Shown: positions 34,120-46,009 of the stretch, in pieces
How the letters are laid out: every line of letters begins with the position of its first letter
Position numbering within the stretch: position 1 is the first letter of the stretch
Translations under genes and position numbers: made by a program
Source: Aedes albopictus
Lineage: Eukaryota > Arthropoda > Insecta > Diptera > Culicidae
Assembly (NCBI RefSeq): GCF_035046485.1
Contig: NC_085137.1
Coordinates: 460,129,504 to 460,193,503 of the forward strand
Length of the DNA stretch: 64,000 nt
Direction of reading: 5' to 3'
Notes under the pieces: generated by a model
Seen by the model: only the letters and a program-made list of their open reading frames with translations
The model's database searches: none
What the model was told of the DNA's origin: nothing

Positions 34120-34815
34120 TTGAATATTTGAGTTCAATCAGCTTGCTCGAGGGTTCTTGAAGTATTTGTGAATATTTGTTGATTTTAACCTTCCGTAACT
34201 CGCGCGGTTGACTACCTGCGTCAGCACCACGCTAATGCTGAGTACAAAAAGCGAGATTTTTTCAACGTGTTGTACAAAATACAACAGCGCGATCGCTCGA
34301 AGGATAATGATGATCTGGAAATTCTGGTGAATATTTGAGTTGAATGAGCTTGCTCGAGGGTTTGTTGAAGTATTTGTTGATTTTTATGATGACCTGGGAA
34401 TTTTGGTGAATAGTTGAGTTGAATGATTTTACTCGAGGGCTCTTGAAGTATTTGTGCATATTTGTCGATATTTATGATGATCTGGAAGAATTTGTGAATA
34501 TTTGTTGATTTTTCTGATGGCCTGAGAATTCTGGTGAATATTCGAGTTCAATGAGCTTGCTCGAGAGTTTGTTGAAGTATTTGTAAATATTTGTTGATTT
34601 ATGATTTATGATGATCTGAAAATTCTGTTGAATATTTGAGTTCAATCAGCTTGCTCGAGGGTTTGTTTAAGTATTTGTGATTTTTTGTTGATTTTTATGA
34701 TGACCTGGGAATTCTGGTAAATATTTGAGTTCAATGAGCTTGCTCGAGGGGTTGTTGAAGTAATTGTGATTTTTTGTTGATTTTTATGATTACCTGGGAA
34801 TTCTAGTGAATATTC
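34120..34815 (-). repeat. 89-bp satellite family, inverted orientation
   Basis: Units contain 'atttgagttcaatgagcttg' and 'ctcgagggtttgttgaagta', the reverse complement of words in the 89-bp array to the right, with shorter and more variable spacing. Orientation flips near 34815 ('gaatattcaagaattctcga'). Confidence 0.85.
34188..34304. mobile_element. 117-bp TA-flanked MITE inside the satellite
   Basis: It interrupts one satellite unit. The termini ACCTTCCGTAACTCGCGC and GCGCGATCGCTCGAAGGA are imperfect inverted repeats, with TA at 34186-34187 and 34305-34306. The uninterrupted neighbouring units give the empty site. Confidence 0.75.
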
Positions 34816-37800
34816 AAGAATTCTCGAGCAAGCTCAGTGAACTCAAATATTTACTAAAATCCCTAACAATCACAAAAAAATCGAGGAATACTCTAAAACT
34901 CTTCAAGAAGCCTCGAGCAAGCTCAGTGTACTCAAATATTCATTAGAATTCCTAAATAATCACAAAAAGTCGGGGCCGGATCACAATGTCCGAGGCCATA
35001 CTGTCCCGGTCATTAAGTCGCGGTTTTTTCGCGTAATAACGTCCAAAAGCATGGATGCGTCATAATATCATATGTGCCTTCTTTCCTTGGACTTCGTGAC
35101 ATATCTGCATGTTTGGACGTTATGCCCCGGAAAAATGCGCCATAAAGTCCTGGGACATTATGGCCTCGGACGTTATGATACTGCGCCCAAAAAGTCGAGG
35201 AATATTCTCAAATTCTTCAAGAATTCTCGAGCAAGCTCAGTGTACTCAAATATTCATAAGAATTCCTAAATCATCACAAAAATCGAGGAATACTCTAAAG
35301 AATCCTCGAGCAAGCGCAGTGAACTCAAATATTCATTTGAATTTCTCAGCTGTCGTAAAATCAAGAAAAACTCCTAACATTCTTCAAGAGTCCTCGAATA
35401 AGCTCAGCAAACTCAAATATTCATTAGAGTTCTTAAATAATCACAAAAAATCGAGGAATACTCTAAAATTCTTCAAGAATCCTCAAGCAATCTCAGTGAA
35501 CTCAAATATTCATCTGAATTTTTCATTTATCGTAAAATCGAGGAAAACTCCTAACATTCTTCAAAAATCCTCGAATAAGCTCAGCAGGCTCAAATATTCA
35601 TTAGTATTCCTAAAAAATCACAAAAAGTCGAGGAATTTTCTCAAATTCTTCAAGAATTCTCGAGCAAGCTCAGTGTACTCAAATATTCATTAGAATTCCT
35701 AAATAATCACAAAAAATCGGGGAATACTCCAAAGAATCCTCGAGCAATCGCAGTGAACTCAAATATTCATTTGAATTTCTCAGCTGTCGTAAAATCGAGA
35801 AAAACTCCTAACATTCTTCAAGAGTCCTCGAATAAGCTCAGCAAACTCAAATATTCATTAGAGTTCCTATATAATCACAAAAAATCGAGGAATACTCTAA
35901 AACTCCTCAAGAATCCTCGAGCAAGCTCAGCGAACTCAAATATTCATTAGAATTCCTAAATAATCACAAAAAGTCGAGGAATATTCTCAAATTCTTCAAG
36001 AATTCTCGAGCAAGCTCAGTGTACTCAAATATTCATTAGAATTCCTAAATAATCACAAAAAATCGAGGAATACTCTAAAACTCTTCAAGAATCCTCGAGC
36101 AAGCTCAGTGAACTCAAATACTCATCTGATTTTTTCAAATATCGTAAAATCGAGGAAACTCCTAGCATTCTTCAAGAATCCTCGAATAAGCTCAGCAGGC
36201 TCAAATATTCATTAGTATTCCTAAATAATCACAAAAAGTCGAGGAATATTCTAAAACTCTTCAAGAAGCCTCGAGCAAGCTCAGTGTACTCATATATTCA
36301 TTAGAATTCCTAAATAATCACAAAAAGTCGAGGAATATTCTCAAATTCTTCAAGAATTCTCGAGCAAGCTCAGTGTACTCAAATATTCATTAGAATTCCT
36401 AAATCATCACAAAAAATCGAGGAATACTCTGAGAATCCTCGAGCAAGCGCAGTGAACTCAAATATTCATTTGAATTTCTCAGCTGTCGTAAAATCAAGAA
36501 AAACTCCTAACATTCTTCAAGAGTCCTCGAATAAGCTCAGCAAACTCAAATATTCATTAGAGTTCCTATGTAATCACAAAAAAATCGAGGAATACTCTAA
36601 AACTCTTCAAGAAGCCTCGAGCAAGCTCAGTGAACTCAAATATTCATTAGTATTCCTAAATAATCACAAAAAGTCGAGGAATATTCTCAAATTCTTCAAG
36701 AATTCTCGAGCAAGCTCAGTGTACTCAAATATTCATTAGAATTCCTAAATCATCACAAAAAATCGAGGAATACTCTAAAGAATCCTCGAGCAAGCGCAGT
36801 GAACTCAAATATTCATTTGAATTTCTCAGCTGTCGTAAAATCAAGAAAAACTCCTAACATTCTTCAAGAGTCCTCGAATAAGCTCAGCAAACTCAAATAT
36901 TCATTAGAGTTCCTATATAATCACAAAAAATCGAGGAATACTCTAAAACTCCTCAAGAATCCTCGAGCAAGCTCAGCGAACTCAAATATTCATTAGAATT
37001 CCTAAATAATCACAAAATATCGAGGAATACTCTAAAACTCTTCAAGAATCCTCGCGCAAGCTCAGTGAACTCAAATATTCATTAGAATTCCTAAATAATC
37101 ACAAAATATCGAGGAATACTCTTAAACTCTTCAAGAATCCTCGAGCAAGCTCAGTGAACTCAAATATTCATTAGAATTCCTGAATAATCACAAAATATCG
37201 AAGAATACTCTAAAACTCTTCAAGAATCCTCGAATAAGCTCAGTGATTCCTAAATAATTACAAAAAGTCGAGGAATGTTTTCAAATTCTTCAAGAATTCT
37301 CGAGCAAGCTCAGTGTACTCAAATATTCATTAGAATTCCTAAATAATCACAAAAAATCGAGGAATACTCTAAAACTCTTCAAGAATCCTCGAGCAAGCTC
37401 AGTGAACTCAAATATTCATTAGAATTCCTAAATAATCACAAAATATCGAGGAATACTCTTAAACTCTTCAAGAATCCTCGAGCAAGCTCAGTGAACTCAA
37501 ATATTCATTAGAATTCCTGAATCCTCACAAAATATCGAAGAATACTCTAAAACTCTTCAAGAATCCTCGAATAAGCTCAGTGATTCCTAAATAATTACAA
37601 AAAGTCGAGGAATGTTTTCAAATTCTTCAAGAATTCTCGAGCAAGCTCAGTGTACTCAAATATTCATTAGAATTCCTAAATAATCACAAAAAATCGAGGA
37701 ATACTCTTAAACTCTTCAAGAATCCTCGAGCAAGCTCAGTGAACTCAAATATTCATCTGAATTTCTGAGCTGTCGTAAAATCGAGAAAAACTCCTAATAT

Positions 37801-38500
37801 TCTTCAAGAATCCTCGAATAAGCTCAGCAAACTTAAATATTCATTAGAATTCCTAAATAATCACAAAATATCGAGGAATACTCTAAAACCCTTCAAGAAT
37901 CCTCGAGCAAGCTCAGTGAACTCAAATATTCATTAGAATTCCTGAATAATCACAAAATATCGAAGAATACTCTAAAACTCTTCAAGAATCCTCGAATAAG
38001 CTCAGTGATTCCTAAATAATTACAAAAAGTCGAGGAATGTTTTCAAATTCTTCAAGAATTCTCGAGCAAGCTCAGTGTACTCAAATATTCATTAGAATTC
38101 CTAAATAATCACAAAAAATCGAGGAATACTCTAAAACTCTTCAAGAATCCTCGAGCAAGCTCAGTGAACTCAAATATTCATTAGAATTCCTAAATAATCA
38201 CAAAATATCGAGGAATACTCTTAAACTCTTCAAGAATCCTCGAGCAAGCTCAGTGAACTCAAATATTCATCTGAATTTCTGAGCTGTCGTAAAATCGAGA
38301 AAAACTCCTAATATTCTTCAAGAATCCTCGAATAAGCTCAGCAAACTCAAATATTCATTAGAATTCCTAAATAATCACAAAATATCGAGGAATACTCTAA
38401 AACCCTTCAAGAATCCTCGAGCAAGCTCAGTGAACTCAAATATTCATATGATTTTTTCCAATATCGTAAAATCGAGGAAAACTCCGAACATTGTTCAAGA
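34816..38500 (+). repeat. 89-bp satellite array
   Basis: Spacing between equivalent positions is exactly 89 bp where regular (37022, 37111, 37200). The unit contains 'tcgaggaatactctaaaact', 'cttcaagaatcctcgagcaa' and 'gctcagtgaactcaaatatt'. About 38 units, with higher-order repetition: the blocks at 35753-35950 and 36799-36996 translate identically, and 'ggaatgttttcaaattc' variants recur at about 37260, 37610 and 38030. It runs into the second assembly gap. Confidence 0.93.
34983..35188. mobile_element. 206-bp MITE with 9-bp TSD inside the satellite
   Basis: The ends are GGGC... and ...GCCC, with subterminal inverted 'gtccgaggccata' and 'tatggcctcggac'. AAAAAGTCG is duplicated at 34974-34982 and 35189-35197 and occurs once in uninterrupted units. 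A diverged copy lies at 58524-58722. Confidence 0.85.
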
Positions 38501-39000
38501 NNNNNNNNNNNNNNNNNNNNNNNNNNNNNNNNNNNNNNNNNNNNNNNNNNNNNNNNNNNNNNNNNNNNNNNNNNNNNNNNNNNNNNNNNNNNNNNNNNNN
38601 NNNNNNNNNNNNNNNNNNNNNNNNNNNNNNNNNNNNNNNNNNNNNNNNNNNNNNNNNNNNNNNNNNNNNNNNNNNNNNNNNNNNNNNNNNNNNNNNNNNN
38701 NNNNNNNNNNNNNNNNNNNNNNNNNNNNNNNNNNNNNNNNNNNNNNNNNNNNNNNNNNNNNNNNNNNNNNNNNNNNNNNNNNNNNNNNNNNNNNNNNNNN
38801 NNNNNNNNNNNNNNNNNNNNNNNNNNNNNNNNNNNNNNNNNNNNNNNNNNNNNNNNNNNNNNNNNNNNNNNNNNNNNNNNNNNNNNNNNNNNNNNNNNNN
38901 NNNNNNNNNNNNNNNNNNNNNNNNNNNNNNNNNNNNNNNNNNNNNNNNNNNNNNNNNNNNNNNNNNNNNNNNNNNNNNNNNNNNNNNNNNNNNNNNNNNN
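38501..39000. other. Assembly gap, 500 N
   Basis: The gap begins inside the 89-bp satellite and ends in unique AT-rich sequence, so the true array length is unknown. Confidence 0.99.
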
Positions 39001-39960
39001 ATATTAAAGTTACAAGTTGGACTCGATTTTCAGAATAAAATTTATTTGTTAAACAAAAATGTATAAAAATATTAAATTTTGAATGTTTTCAATGGATCTA
39101 GTCGAAAGTACTAATAATGCAATTTCAAATGCAGAAAACCGCTTCTTGATAACATTGTTGGCTTGGTTACTGTGCTTCATGGCAGTTACCGGAGATAAAA
39201 CCGCTTCGTTCTTTGAAGGTTCTTCTAAATAACGATGTACTCTATAGCAAATACAACTTAACAATGATGTCGAAAATAAAAATTAACATGTAGTTGTATT
39301 TTCAAATAAGGTATATAATCACATCAGGGTCAGACCTTGCTGAAAATAAATAATAATAAGCTTCTCTAGAATCAAAAACTTGCATTTATGAAGCAAAAAG
39401 TATGCAATTTTTCATTATGGTCATCATTAAGTATTTAATTGATGATGAAGAATGTACTTTAAAGCATATTTTTCTTCGGTATCATTTAGAATGCGATTCT
39501 CTTCTATACTGGACAAATTTTGAACTGATTCCGTAGTGTTATTGCATCACTGGACTTAAATAAGTATTTTTTATCAATTTCATTGATAACAAGGCAACTC
39601 ACTATATCAAGCTGTATAATGCTTGGTGCATTATTACTGACCAACTATTACACTCTACCTTTAGAAGAATAGTATTAGATCCCAACACATTGAAAAGTTC
39701 ATGGAAATTTTAAAGTTATGTATGTGGAAAGTTGTGTAGAATTATGAGAAATGGGGTTTTATTGAGTTTTAACGAAAACCGCTTCAGTTCCATAACTAAG
39801 GACAATTTGTATAATATTATATTTTTCCTACACTGTAGAATAACTATGGAAATTTATGCAAAAAACCGATAATGATTTTATTGAAAAATAAAAAAGATAT
39901 CACACAAATAAGGTGTCCTCTTTATAAAATGAACAGTCCTTAAATGAGATATTTAATTTT
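39001..39960. other. AT-rich non-coding stretch
   Basis: No ORF, RNA gene or repeat boundary supported. Confidence 0.5.
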
Positions 39961-40396
39961 CATGCTCGGTACCGCCACCTACATATCAGGTTCCGAATTA
40001 TACGGTCGATTAACTATAAGTCGTTGATCTACCCAACAACTTTTCCGAAGACTCCATCTTTCTAAATGACCAGAATCCCGCGATATATGAGATATATGAA
40101 ATATGCGTGCTCAGTAACACCATTAATACGTGGAGTTCCAAATCAAACGCTACATCACCTGTAAGTCCTTGACGTACCCAACAACTATGCCGGAGATATC
40201 ATCTTTCTAGGTGCTCAAGATCTTGATATATGAAATATAAAATTTGCACGATTAGTTGCGCCATCTATGTGTGAAATTTTCAAACAAATGGTTCACCATT
40301 AGTAATCACTTGACCCTATAAACTACTTTGCCAAAGACACCAAATTTCTATGTGTTCAGGATCTTGATATAAATGTGATCATATGCTTAATACTTA

Positions 40397-40683
40397 CACG
40401 CTAAGAAAATGTTACTCTAAAATGAGTAAGATTCACACAAAACTGAGCTAAACTGGAACAGCTCAAAAAATGATTAAATTGCATTTCCAGCGATAGCACT
40501 GGCCCAAGTGCAAAAATCCAACTGGTTTAAGCCGTATAATATTCTTCGCATCATCAAGAATATTATACGGCTTAAACTGATGAGATTTTCGCACTTGGGC
40601 CAGCGCTATCGCTGGAAAAAAAAATTTACTCAATTTTGAGTTGTCCCACTTTAGCTCGAAAATGAGTGAATTTTCTGACCGTG
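40397..40683. mobile_element. 287-bp TA-flanked MITE inside the 140-bp repeat
   Basis: Termini CACGCTAAGAAAAT and ATTTTCTGACCGTG (two mismatches), TA at 40395-40396 and 40684-40685, subterminal 'ctcattttag'-type repeats. It contains the hairpin at 40495-40617. Confidence 0.8.
40495..40617. repeat. Long internal hairpin of the MITE
   Basis: Left arm 40495-40546 ('ttccagcgatagcactggcc' to 'gtataatattctt') and right arm 40556-40617 ('aagaatattatacggctta' to 'gctatcgctggaa') pair almost throughout, with a 9-nt loop. It could be a nested foldback insertion. Confidence 0.8.
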
Positions 40684-40954
40684 TACATGCTCACATGCAC
40701 CACCTATGTGTGAAGTTCAGAATCAAACGGACCAGCATCTGTCAGTCCTTGAGCATCTCAACAACTTTGCCGAAGATACCATCATTCTAGGTGATCAGGA
40801 TCCTGAGATATATTAATATAAAATTTGCACGCTCAGTAGCGCCATCTATGTGTGAAATTTTCAAACAAACGGTCGATCATGAGTAAACACTTTATCTAAT
40901 AAACAACTTTGCTGAAGACACCAAGATTCTATTTGGTCAGGATCTTGGTATATA

Positions 40955-41075
40955 GGGTAATTTTCCAATTGTTGCACGGCTAAAAATTCGCCAATTGTTG
41001 CACACCTCATAAGAATAACATGGAGTGTGCAACAATAGGCGCGTTTTTAGCCGTGCAACAATTGGAAAATTACCC
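40955..41075. mobile_element. 121-bp TA-flanked hairpin MITE inside the 140-bp repeat
   Basis: GGGTAATTTTCCAATTGTTG at the left and CAACAATTGGAAAATTACCC at the right are exact inverted repeats, with TA at 40953-40954 and 41076-41077. The inversion extends to most of the element ('gcacggctaaaaa' and 'tttttagccgtgc'). Confidence 0.92.
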
Positions 41076-41230
41076 TATGTGCTCAAATACTGAATACTTA
41101 CATGCTCACTAGCGCCACCTATATATGAAATTCCGAATTGAACGGCTCAGCATCTGTAAGTCCTTGACCGCCCCAACAACTTTACTGAAGACACCGATGT
41201 TCTAATAAATCAGGATCATGCGATACAGCA

Positions 41231-42043
41231 GAACGAATTTGGGGTCCAAATGGACCCAAGGTTTCCGAAATGGACCATCATTTAAGGTCTGAGGTCACGC
41301 TTCCCACGAGAGAGAGAGGATTTCTGGCTTTTAGACGTATTATGCGTAATTTCTCGAATATGAGACCGAATACCATAATTTCCTCATGTGCAATTATTCT
41401 GTAGATATCCTAGAATCTTCTGTGAAAATTTCACGATTCTAGGATATTCCAAATTTGAATACCGTGGTCAAGAGCGAACAAATCTGCAAACAAAAAGTAG
41501 ATGCTTATGCATTTCTCTGGCTTATTTTTCACACAAAAAGGTAATGTATCCTCAAAAGGTCATGTGCAAATACTGTTGTATGTTCATAGATGCTGTAAAC
41601 GTAAAAAAAAAGTACATGTTACCGCATAAAATTTCGTAAACCGTGCTGTTTAGTAAAAACGGTTTTATAAAAAAAACACTCAAATTTGAGAGGAACCTAT
41701 CTCCAATTACTGTGGCTCTCCGCATCGCTGGCTCTGGATTTGCGACTGCGGTGCGTTTAGTAATTCACCTCTAAAGTGATCGAACCCAAATAAATCAAAT
41801 AAACATTTTATTTTATTAAATTTGTAACAAATGACAGTGAAATACTGTTTCAATTCTTCTGTTTCATTGCTGTTTTGTTAATAAATAAAAGAAAAAAGAA
41901 TAACATCAATAGTAGAAACAGACAGAGCGAACAAGATCAACGAATAGGAACACAATCATCTTTGAATAATTTCTGAACCTGTTAAATATTCTTATAAAAG
42001 TTGTGTATTTCAGGGAAACATGTATCGCTTTACAATGCATGAG
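41231..42043. other. Non-coding stretch, no gene supported
   Basis: It includes a palindrome, 'ggggtccaaatggacccaa', at about 41242 and short GA-rich runs. The ORF at 41388-41639 has no recognisable domain. Confidence 0.45.
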
Positions 42044-42045
42044 TA

Positions 42046-42426
42046 CACGGAACCGAAAAATTACCCAAAATTGAGTTCTTTTGACGCAATTCCATAGTTC
42101 GGCCCAATAAGCCAAAATTTGAGTAAATCGATTAAACTCACGCTAGGTAGATTGCCTTTACCCCCAGCTAAAAAATATACTCAAGAGTAGGTAAATTCAA
42201 CCTAAGACCCCCCCTCATTCAACTCAATTTTGAGTAAACCGACATTTACCCAAAATTGGCTTATTGGGGTTAAGGACCCCCTTTGGATAGATGCATCTTT
42301 GTTTGTTTTTGACAACATGGGTGAGCCAGAGAGGGAAAACAACCTAATTTTGGGTAACGAGTTTATTCGATATACTCAATTTTGAGTAAAATCGGCCCAA
42401 ATATTAGGTAGCTTGGATTTTCCGTG
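42046..42426. mobile_element. 381-bp TA-flanked MITE
   Basis: Termini CACGGAA... and ...TTCCGTG, TA at 42044-42045 and 42427-42428. Subterminal 'acccaaaattgagt' and 'actcaattttgagt' words are inverted. The interior repeats 'caattttgagtaa' and 'ttacccaaaattgg'. Probably related to the MITE at 40397. Confidence 0.72.
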
Positions 42427-42428
42427 TA

Positions 42429-43480
42429 TTCTGTAATATTGATATAATTTTTTTTCTTTTTCTTGGAGTATCGTTCCCACTGGGACAAAGTATGCTTCTC
42501 AGCATGCTGTTATGTGGACCAATGCGCGTGTACTTATTCTCGTTTGAGTTTTGAGCGGTACCATGCTGCATAAGTGGCCAAGGAAAAAAGTTCATTTTCT
42601 GTGAATATGGTTTCCTGTAGAGGGTTAACAATATCAGCAAAACAATTGGAATTGAGGCAGCTCTGTACATCTGCATAGCTCAACAAGCCTAACAAGCAGT
42701 GTTGGAAGGTGAAACTTTCGAGTGTGTGAAAGGATACATACGTCTATCTCGGATCTTTGCTAATAACACGATCCAACTTTTTTTTTTGCTCAGCTCCAAA
42801 TTTCATCTTTTTTGGGGATCGTAGCAGGTTTACTTTTCAGAACCTTCTGTCACGCGTTTTCCTGGTTCCGCGTTGTTTTGAATATGGCTGGACGAATTGT
42901 GAAACGGCTGGTGGTGCTATATGTTATCCGACAAGTTTATCTCGAAAAGTGATTTTCGGCGTATAAAATATTTCTTTTACCTGACGATTTCAGCGATATC
43001 CTATTCAACACCACGAATAGGATAATTCGCGATTATAGGAGCTTGTCTTATACCTATCGGGGTACCGGAATTCGTCTTTATGTTTGTGTTATTTCCGTGT
43101 AGTATTAGGCAACACCGCGGCTTGATGTCCGGAAGACGCAAATGGAAGTCAACAATTTCGTCTCGGGTCGAGAGTACTAGAATTAGCATAATTTGGCGAG
43201 TTCATTCTTGTACACTCGCGATCAAAAGTTTGGGAACACTCCCACAAAAACATGTCATTTTTAAGGCCCACATTTCCGCCAATTTGCGTCCGATTTCAAA
43301 GTCCTAGGTCTCATTCAAAAGATAATACGTCAAAATAACTAAGAACATGATTTAGGTGAAACTTTTACAAAAATATGTGTATGCAAACTTAACCTTAAGT
43401 TGCCAAATTTTCTAAAAAAAAATGAATATAAACTTACGACAGTGTCACTGGAAATAGGGTTGACCAAATTTTAAGATGCG
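42429..43480. other. Non-coding stretch, no gene supported
   Basis: A few domain-less ORFs on both strands. Nothing defensible. Confidence 0.45.
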
Positions 43481-44136
43481 TTAGCGTAGTTACGGTATAC
43501 TTCGTAGATTGGATACTAACAACATTCAATCTTGCTCCAATCTTATGCAAGAATACCAAAAGCGCAACTGTCATTATTCCCGGCTACGCCCATCTTTACC
43601 GTAACTTGGGATAGGGGAAGGAAGTGTTGATGTAGCACTTATTTAAGAGGCCTCCGACTCAGTGACACTCCCATAGGTACTACGGAGGGGGTGGTTAGAC
43701 GATGTATTATGTAGGTCAAGGATTCGCCTGAAAAGCTGGCGATGGACCCACGGCATATTGGTTGTTTACTTGGTTAAAATTTAATCTTTTGAAACCCGTC
43801 AATCAAAAGAGATTTTTTTCTATTTATTATTTAAACAAATGCTGGGCACGGTAAAGGCTGGGTATGCTGCGCAATTCAGATCCCAATCTGCCCAGCAACT
43901 CCTATCCCTATATCCTCGTGGTACCGGCCGGAAACTATGAGCAACCTTAGGGAAGATCGGGTAACCAACCCCGGTGGGAACTTTGGTCGTAGGCTGACAG
44001 GGAAGGGGGGGGGGGGGGTTTGCTTCGGCAAACCTGAGCGTCTGTTCTCCAGGAGGAGCGGCTCACAACAGCGTCTGATCCCCATGTTAGGGCGGCTGAT
44101 CTACGTCCGAGTGCCAGGGAAGGACTCTAAGCTCAA

Positions 44137-45117
44137 TTGTGCACTATGGTCCTCCGGAAAGTAGGGGGCTGGTGTCAGGCCCTACGAGCCAGCCGTAAAA
44201 AAAACATTGTAACGGAAAATCAGCAACAGCGAATAATACGAATCGAGACCAACGGCAACGACCCCAGCGAACAAAAAAAGACTTGCGATTGGAAACTCGG
44301 TACGTGGAACTGCCGATCTCTTAACTTCATTGGGAGCACCCGCATACTCACCGATCTACTGAAGGACCGCGGGTTCGGCATCGTAGCGCTGCAGGAGGTG
44401 TGTTGGACAGGATCCATGGTGCGAACGTTCAGAGGTAATCATACCATCTACCATAGCTGCGGCAACACACGCGAGCTGGGAACAGCTTTCATGGTGATGG
44501 GTGATATGCAGAGGTGCGTGATCGGTTGGTGGCCGATCGACGAAAGAATGTGCAGGTTTAGGATCAAGGGCCGATTCTTCAACTTCAGCACAATAAACGT
44601 GCACAGCCCACACTCCGGAAGTACTGATGATGATAAGAACGGATTTTACGCGCAGCTCGAACGCGAGTACGATCGCTGCCCAAGCCACGACGTCAAGATC
44701 AGCGTAGGAGATTTGAACGCTCAGGTAGCCCAGGAGGAGGAATTCAGACCGACGATTGGTAAGTTCAGCGTCCACCAGCAGACGAACGAAAACGGCCTAC
44801 GACTCATTGATTTCACCGCCTCCAAAAATATGGCCATACGTAGCACCTTTTTCCAACACAGCCTCCCTTATCGTTACACCTGGAGATCACCACAGCAGAC
44901 GGAATCCCAAATCGACCACGTTCTGATTGACGGACGGCACTTCTCCGACATTATCGACGTCAGGACCGCCAACATCGAGTCCGACCACTTTCTGGTGATG
45001 GTCAAACTGCGCCCAAAACTCTCCGTCATCAACAATGTACGGTACCGGCCAAGCCCGTGCACAAGGGGGGAGTTTAGGGTGTTAAACTCCCCCCATTACC
45101 GACGCTCCATACACTAG
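44137..45117 (+). pseudogene. RTE endonuclease domain (ORF truncated by internal deletion)
   Basis: 326-codon ORF. Residues about 52-295 form an exonuclease-endonuclease-phosphatase (AP endonuclease) domain of the RTE type. Visible active-site motifs: GTWNCRS (N58), QEVCW (E87), SVGDLNAQ (D192/N194), the conserved NENGLRLIDF segment, SQIDHVLID (259-265) and SDHF (D283/H284). In a full RTE this nuclease nicks target DNA for target-primed reverse transcription and continues into the reverse transcriptase. Here the frame runs at residue about 307 into foreign sequence and stops. The true start may be further upstream or 5'-lost; the ATG used gives the longest frame. Similarity to BovB/RTE nucleases rests on motif recognition. 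Confidence 0.88.
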
Positions 45118-45127
45118 GCGCCCCACC

Positions 45128-45793
45128 GCCTTTTGCCGAAATTGGGAAATATCTGGCCAATTTGCCTGTTTTGCGGATGACATGGATATTATTGCTAGAA
45201 CATTTGGAACGGTGGCAGAACTGTACACCCGCCTGAAACGCGAAGCAGCAAAGGTCGGACTGGTGGTAAATGCCTCAAAAACAATGTACATGCTGGTAGG
45301 CGGAACCGAAAACGACCGGATCCGTCTGGGTAGTAATGTTACGATAGACGGGGATACTTTCGAGGTGGTGGAGGAATTCGTCTACCTCGGATCCTTACTG
45401 ACGGCTGACAACAACGTGAGCCGTGAAATTCGGAGGCGCATCATCAGCGGAAGTCGGGCCTACTACGGGCTCCAGAAGAAACTGCGGTCGAAAAAGATTC
45501 ACCCACGCACCAAATGCACCATGTACAAAACGCTGATAAGACCGGTGATCCTCTACGGGCACGAGACATGGACCATGCTCGAGGAGGACCTGCAAGCACT
45601 CGAAGTTTTCGAGCGACAGGTGCTAAGGACGATCTTCGGCGGTGTGCAGGAGAACGGTGTGTGGCGGAGAAGGATGAACCACGAGCTCGCTGCACTTTAC
45701 GGCGAACCCAGCATCCAGAAAGTGGCCAAAGCCGGAAGGATACGACAGGCAGGGCATGTTTCAAGAATACCGGACAAAGTTGGTGTTTGCTAA
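45128..45793 (+). pseudogene. RTE reverse transcriptase C-terminal remnant
   Basis: It begins just before the catalytic FADD (45170-45181) and continues MDIIARTFGTVAELYTRLKR, then KVGLVVNASKTMYM, FVYLGSLLTADNNVSREIRR, KTLIRPVILYGHETWT and VFERQVLRTIFGGVQ, typical of the RT thumb and C-terminal region of RTE proteins. Upstream motifs 1-5 are deleted. Near 45770 an 11-nt deletion relative to the copy at 63.9 kb ('ccggacaaagttgg' against 'ccggataacaaccctgcaaa') shifts the frame and stops the protein after about 203 residues. The out-of-frame continuation (ANHPVGTRRRGAQRARWADQ, then VERDL) runs to about 45888. Not functional. Confidence 0.88.
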
Positions 45794-46009
45794 CCATCCG
45801 GTTGGTACAAGAAGGCGTGGAGCGCAGAGAGCACGATGGGCGGACCAGGTGGAACGTGATCTGGCGAGTGTTGGGCGTTACCGACGTTAGAGAGCTGCAG
45901 CTGCAAATCGAGTATTATGGCGGCAAATTGTTGATTCAGTATTATCATGAATTTGATGTTAACTAAATAAATGAAATAAAAATGAACGACTTGGCAAAAG
46001 TAGTAAGAA

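Larger units (their letters stand above)
39961..41230. repeat. ~140-bp tandem repeat, about six degenerate units
   Basis: Units share 'gcgccacctatgtgtgaa', 'caacaactttgccgaagaca' and 'ggtgatcaggatcttgatat'. Starts are near 39965, 40110, 40258, 40692, 40840 and 41110. The irregular gaps after 40390 and 40950 are explained by two MITE insertions. Confidence 0.82.
43480..45984 (+). mobile_element. RTE-clade non-LTR retrotransposon, internally deleted
   Basis: The order is 5' UTR-like sequence (about 43480-44136, left boundary uncertain; words such as 'ggtactacggagggggtgg', and a run of ten or more G near 44007), an AP endonuclease ORF, a deletion junction with a small hairpin (45065-45094), the C-terminal part of the reverse transcriptase beginning at the catalytic FADD, and a 3' end of short ATGAAATA-like repeats (to about 45984). 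Most of the RT fingers and palm are missing, so the copy is dead. A 5'-truncated relative with the same 3' end lies inverted at 63699-63935. Confidence 0.9.

Noticed and set aside
34816..38500. CRISPR-like regular repeats
   Set aside because: The 89-bp units are direct tandem satellite monomers with no unique spacers, in a eukaryotic genome; the intervening sequence is as repetitive as the rest.
38430..39066. ORFs of about 191-202 codons
   Set aside because: They run across the second 500-N gap.
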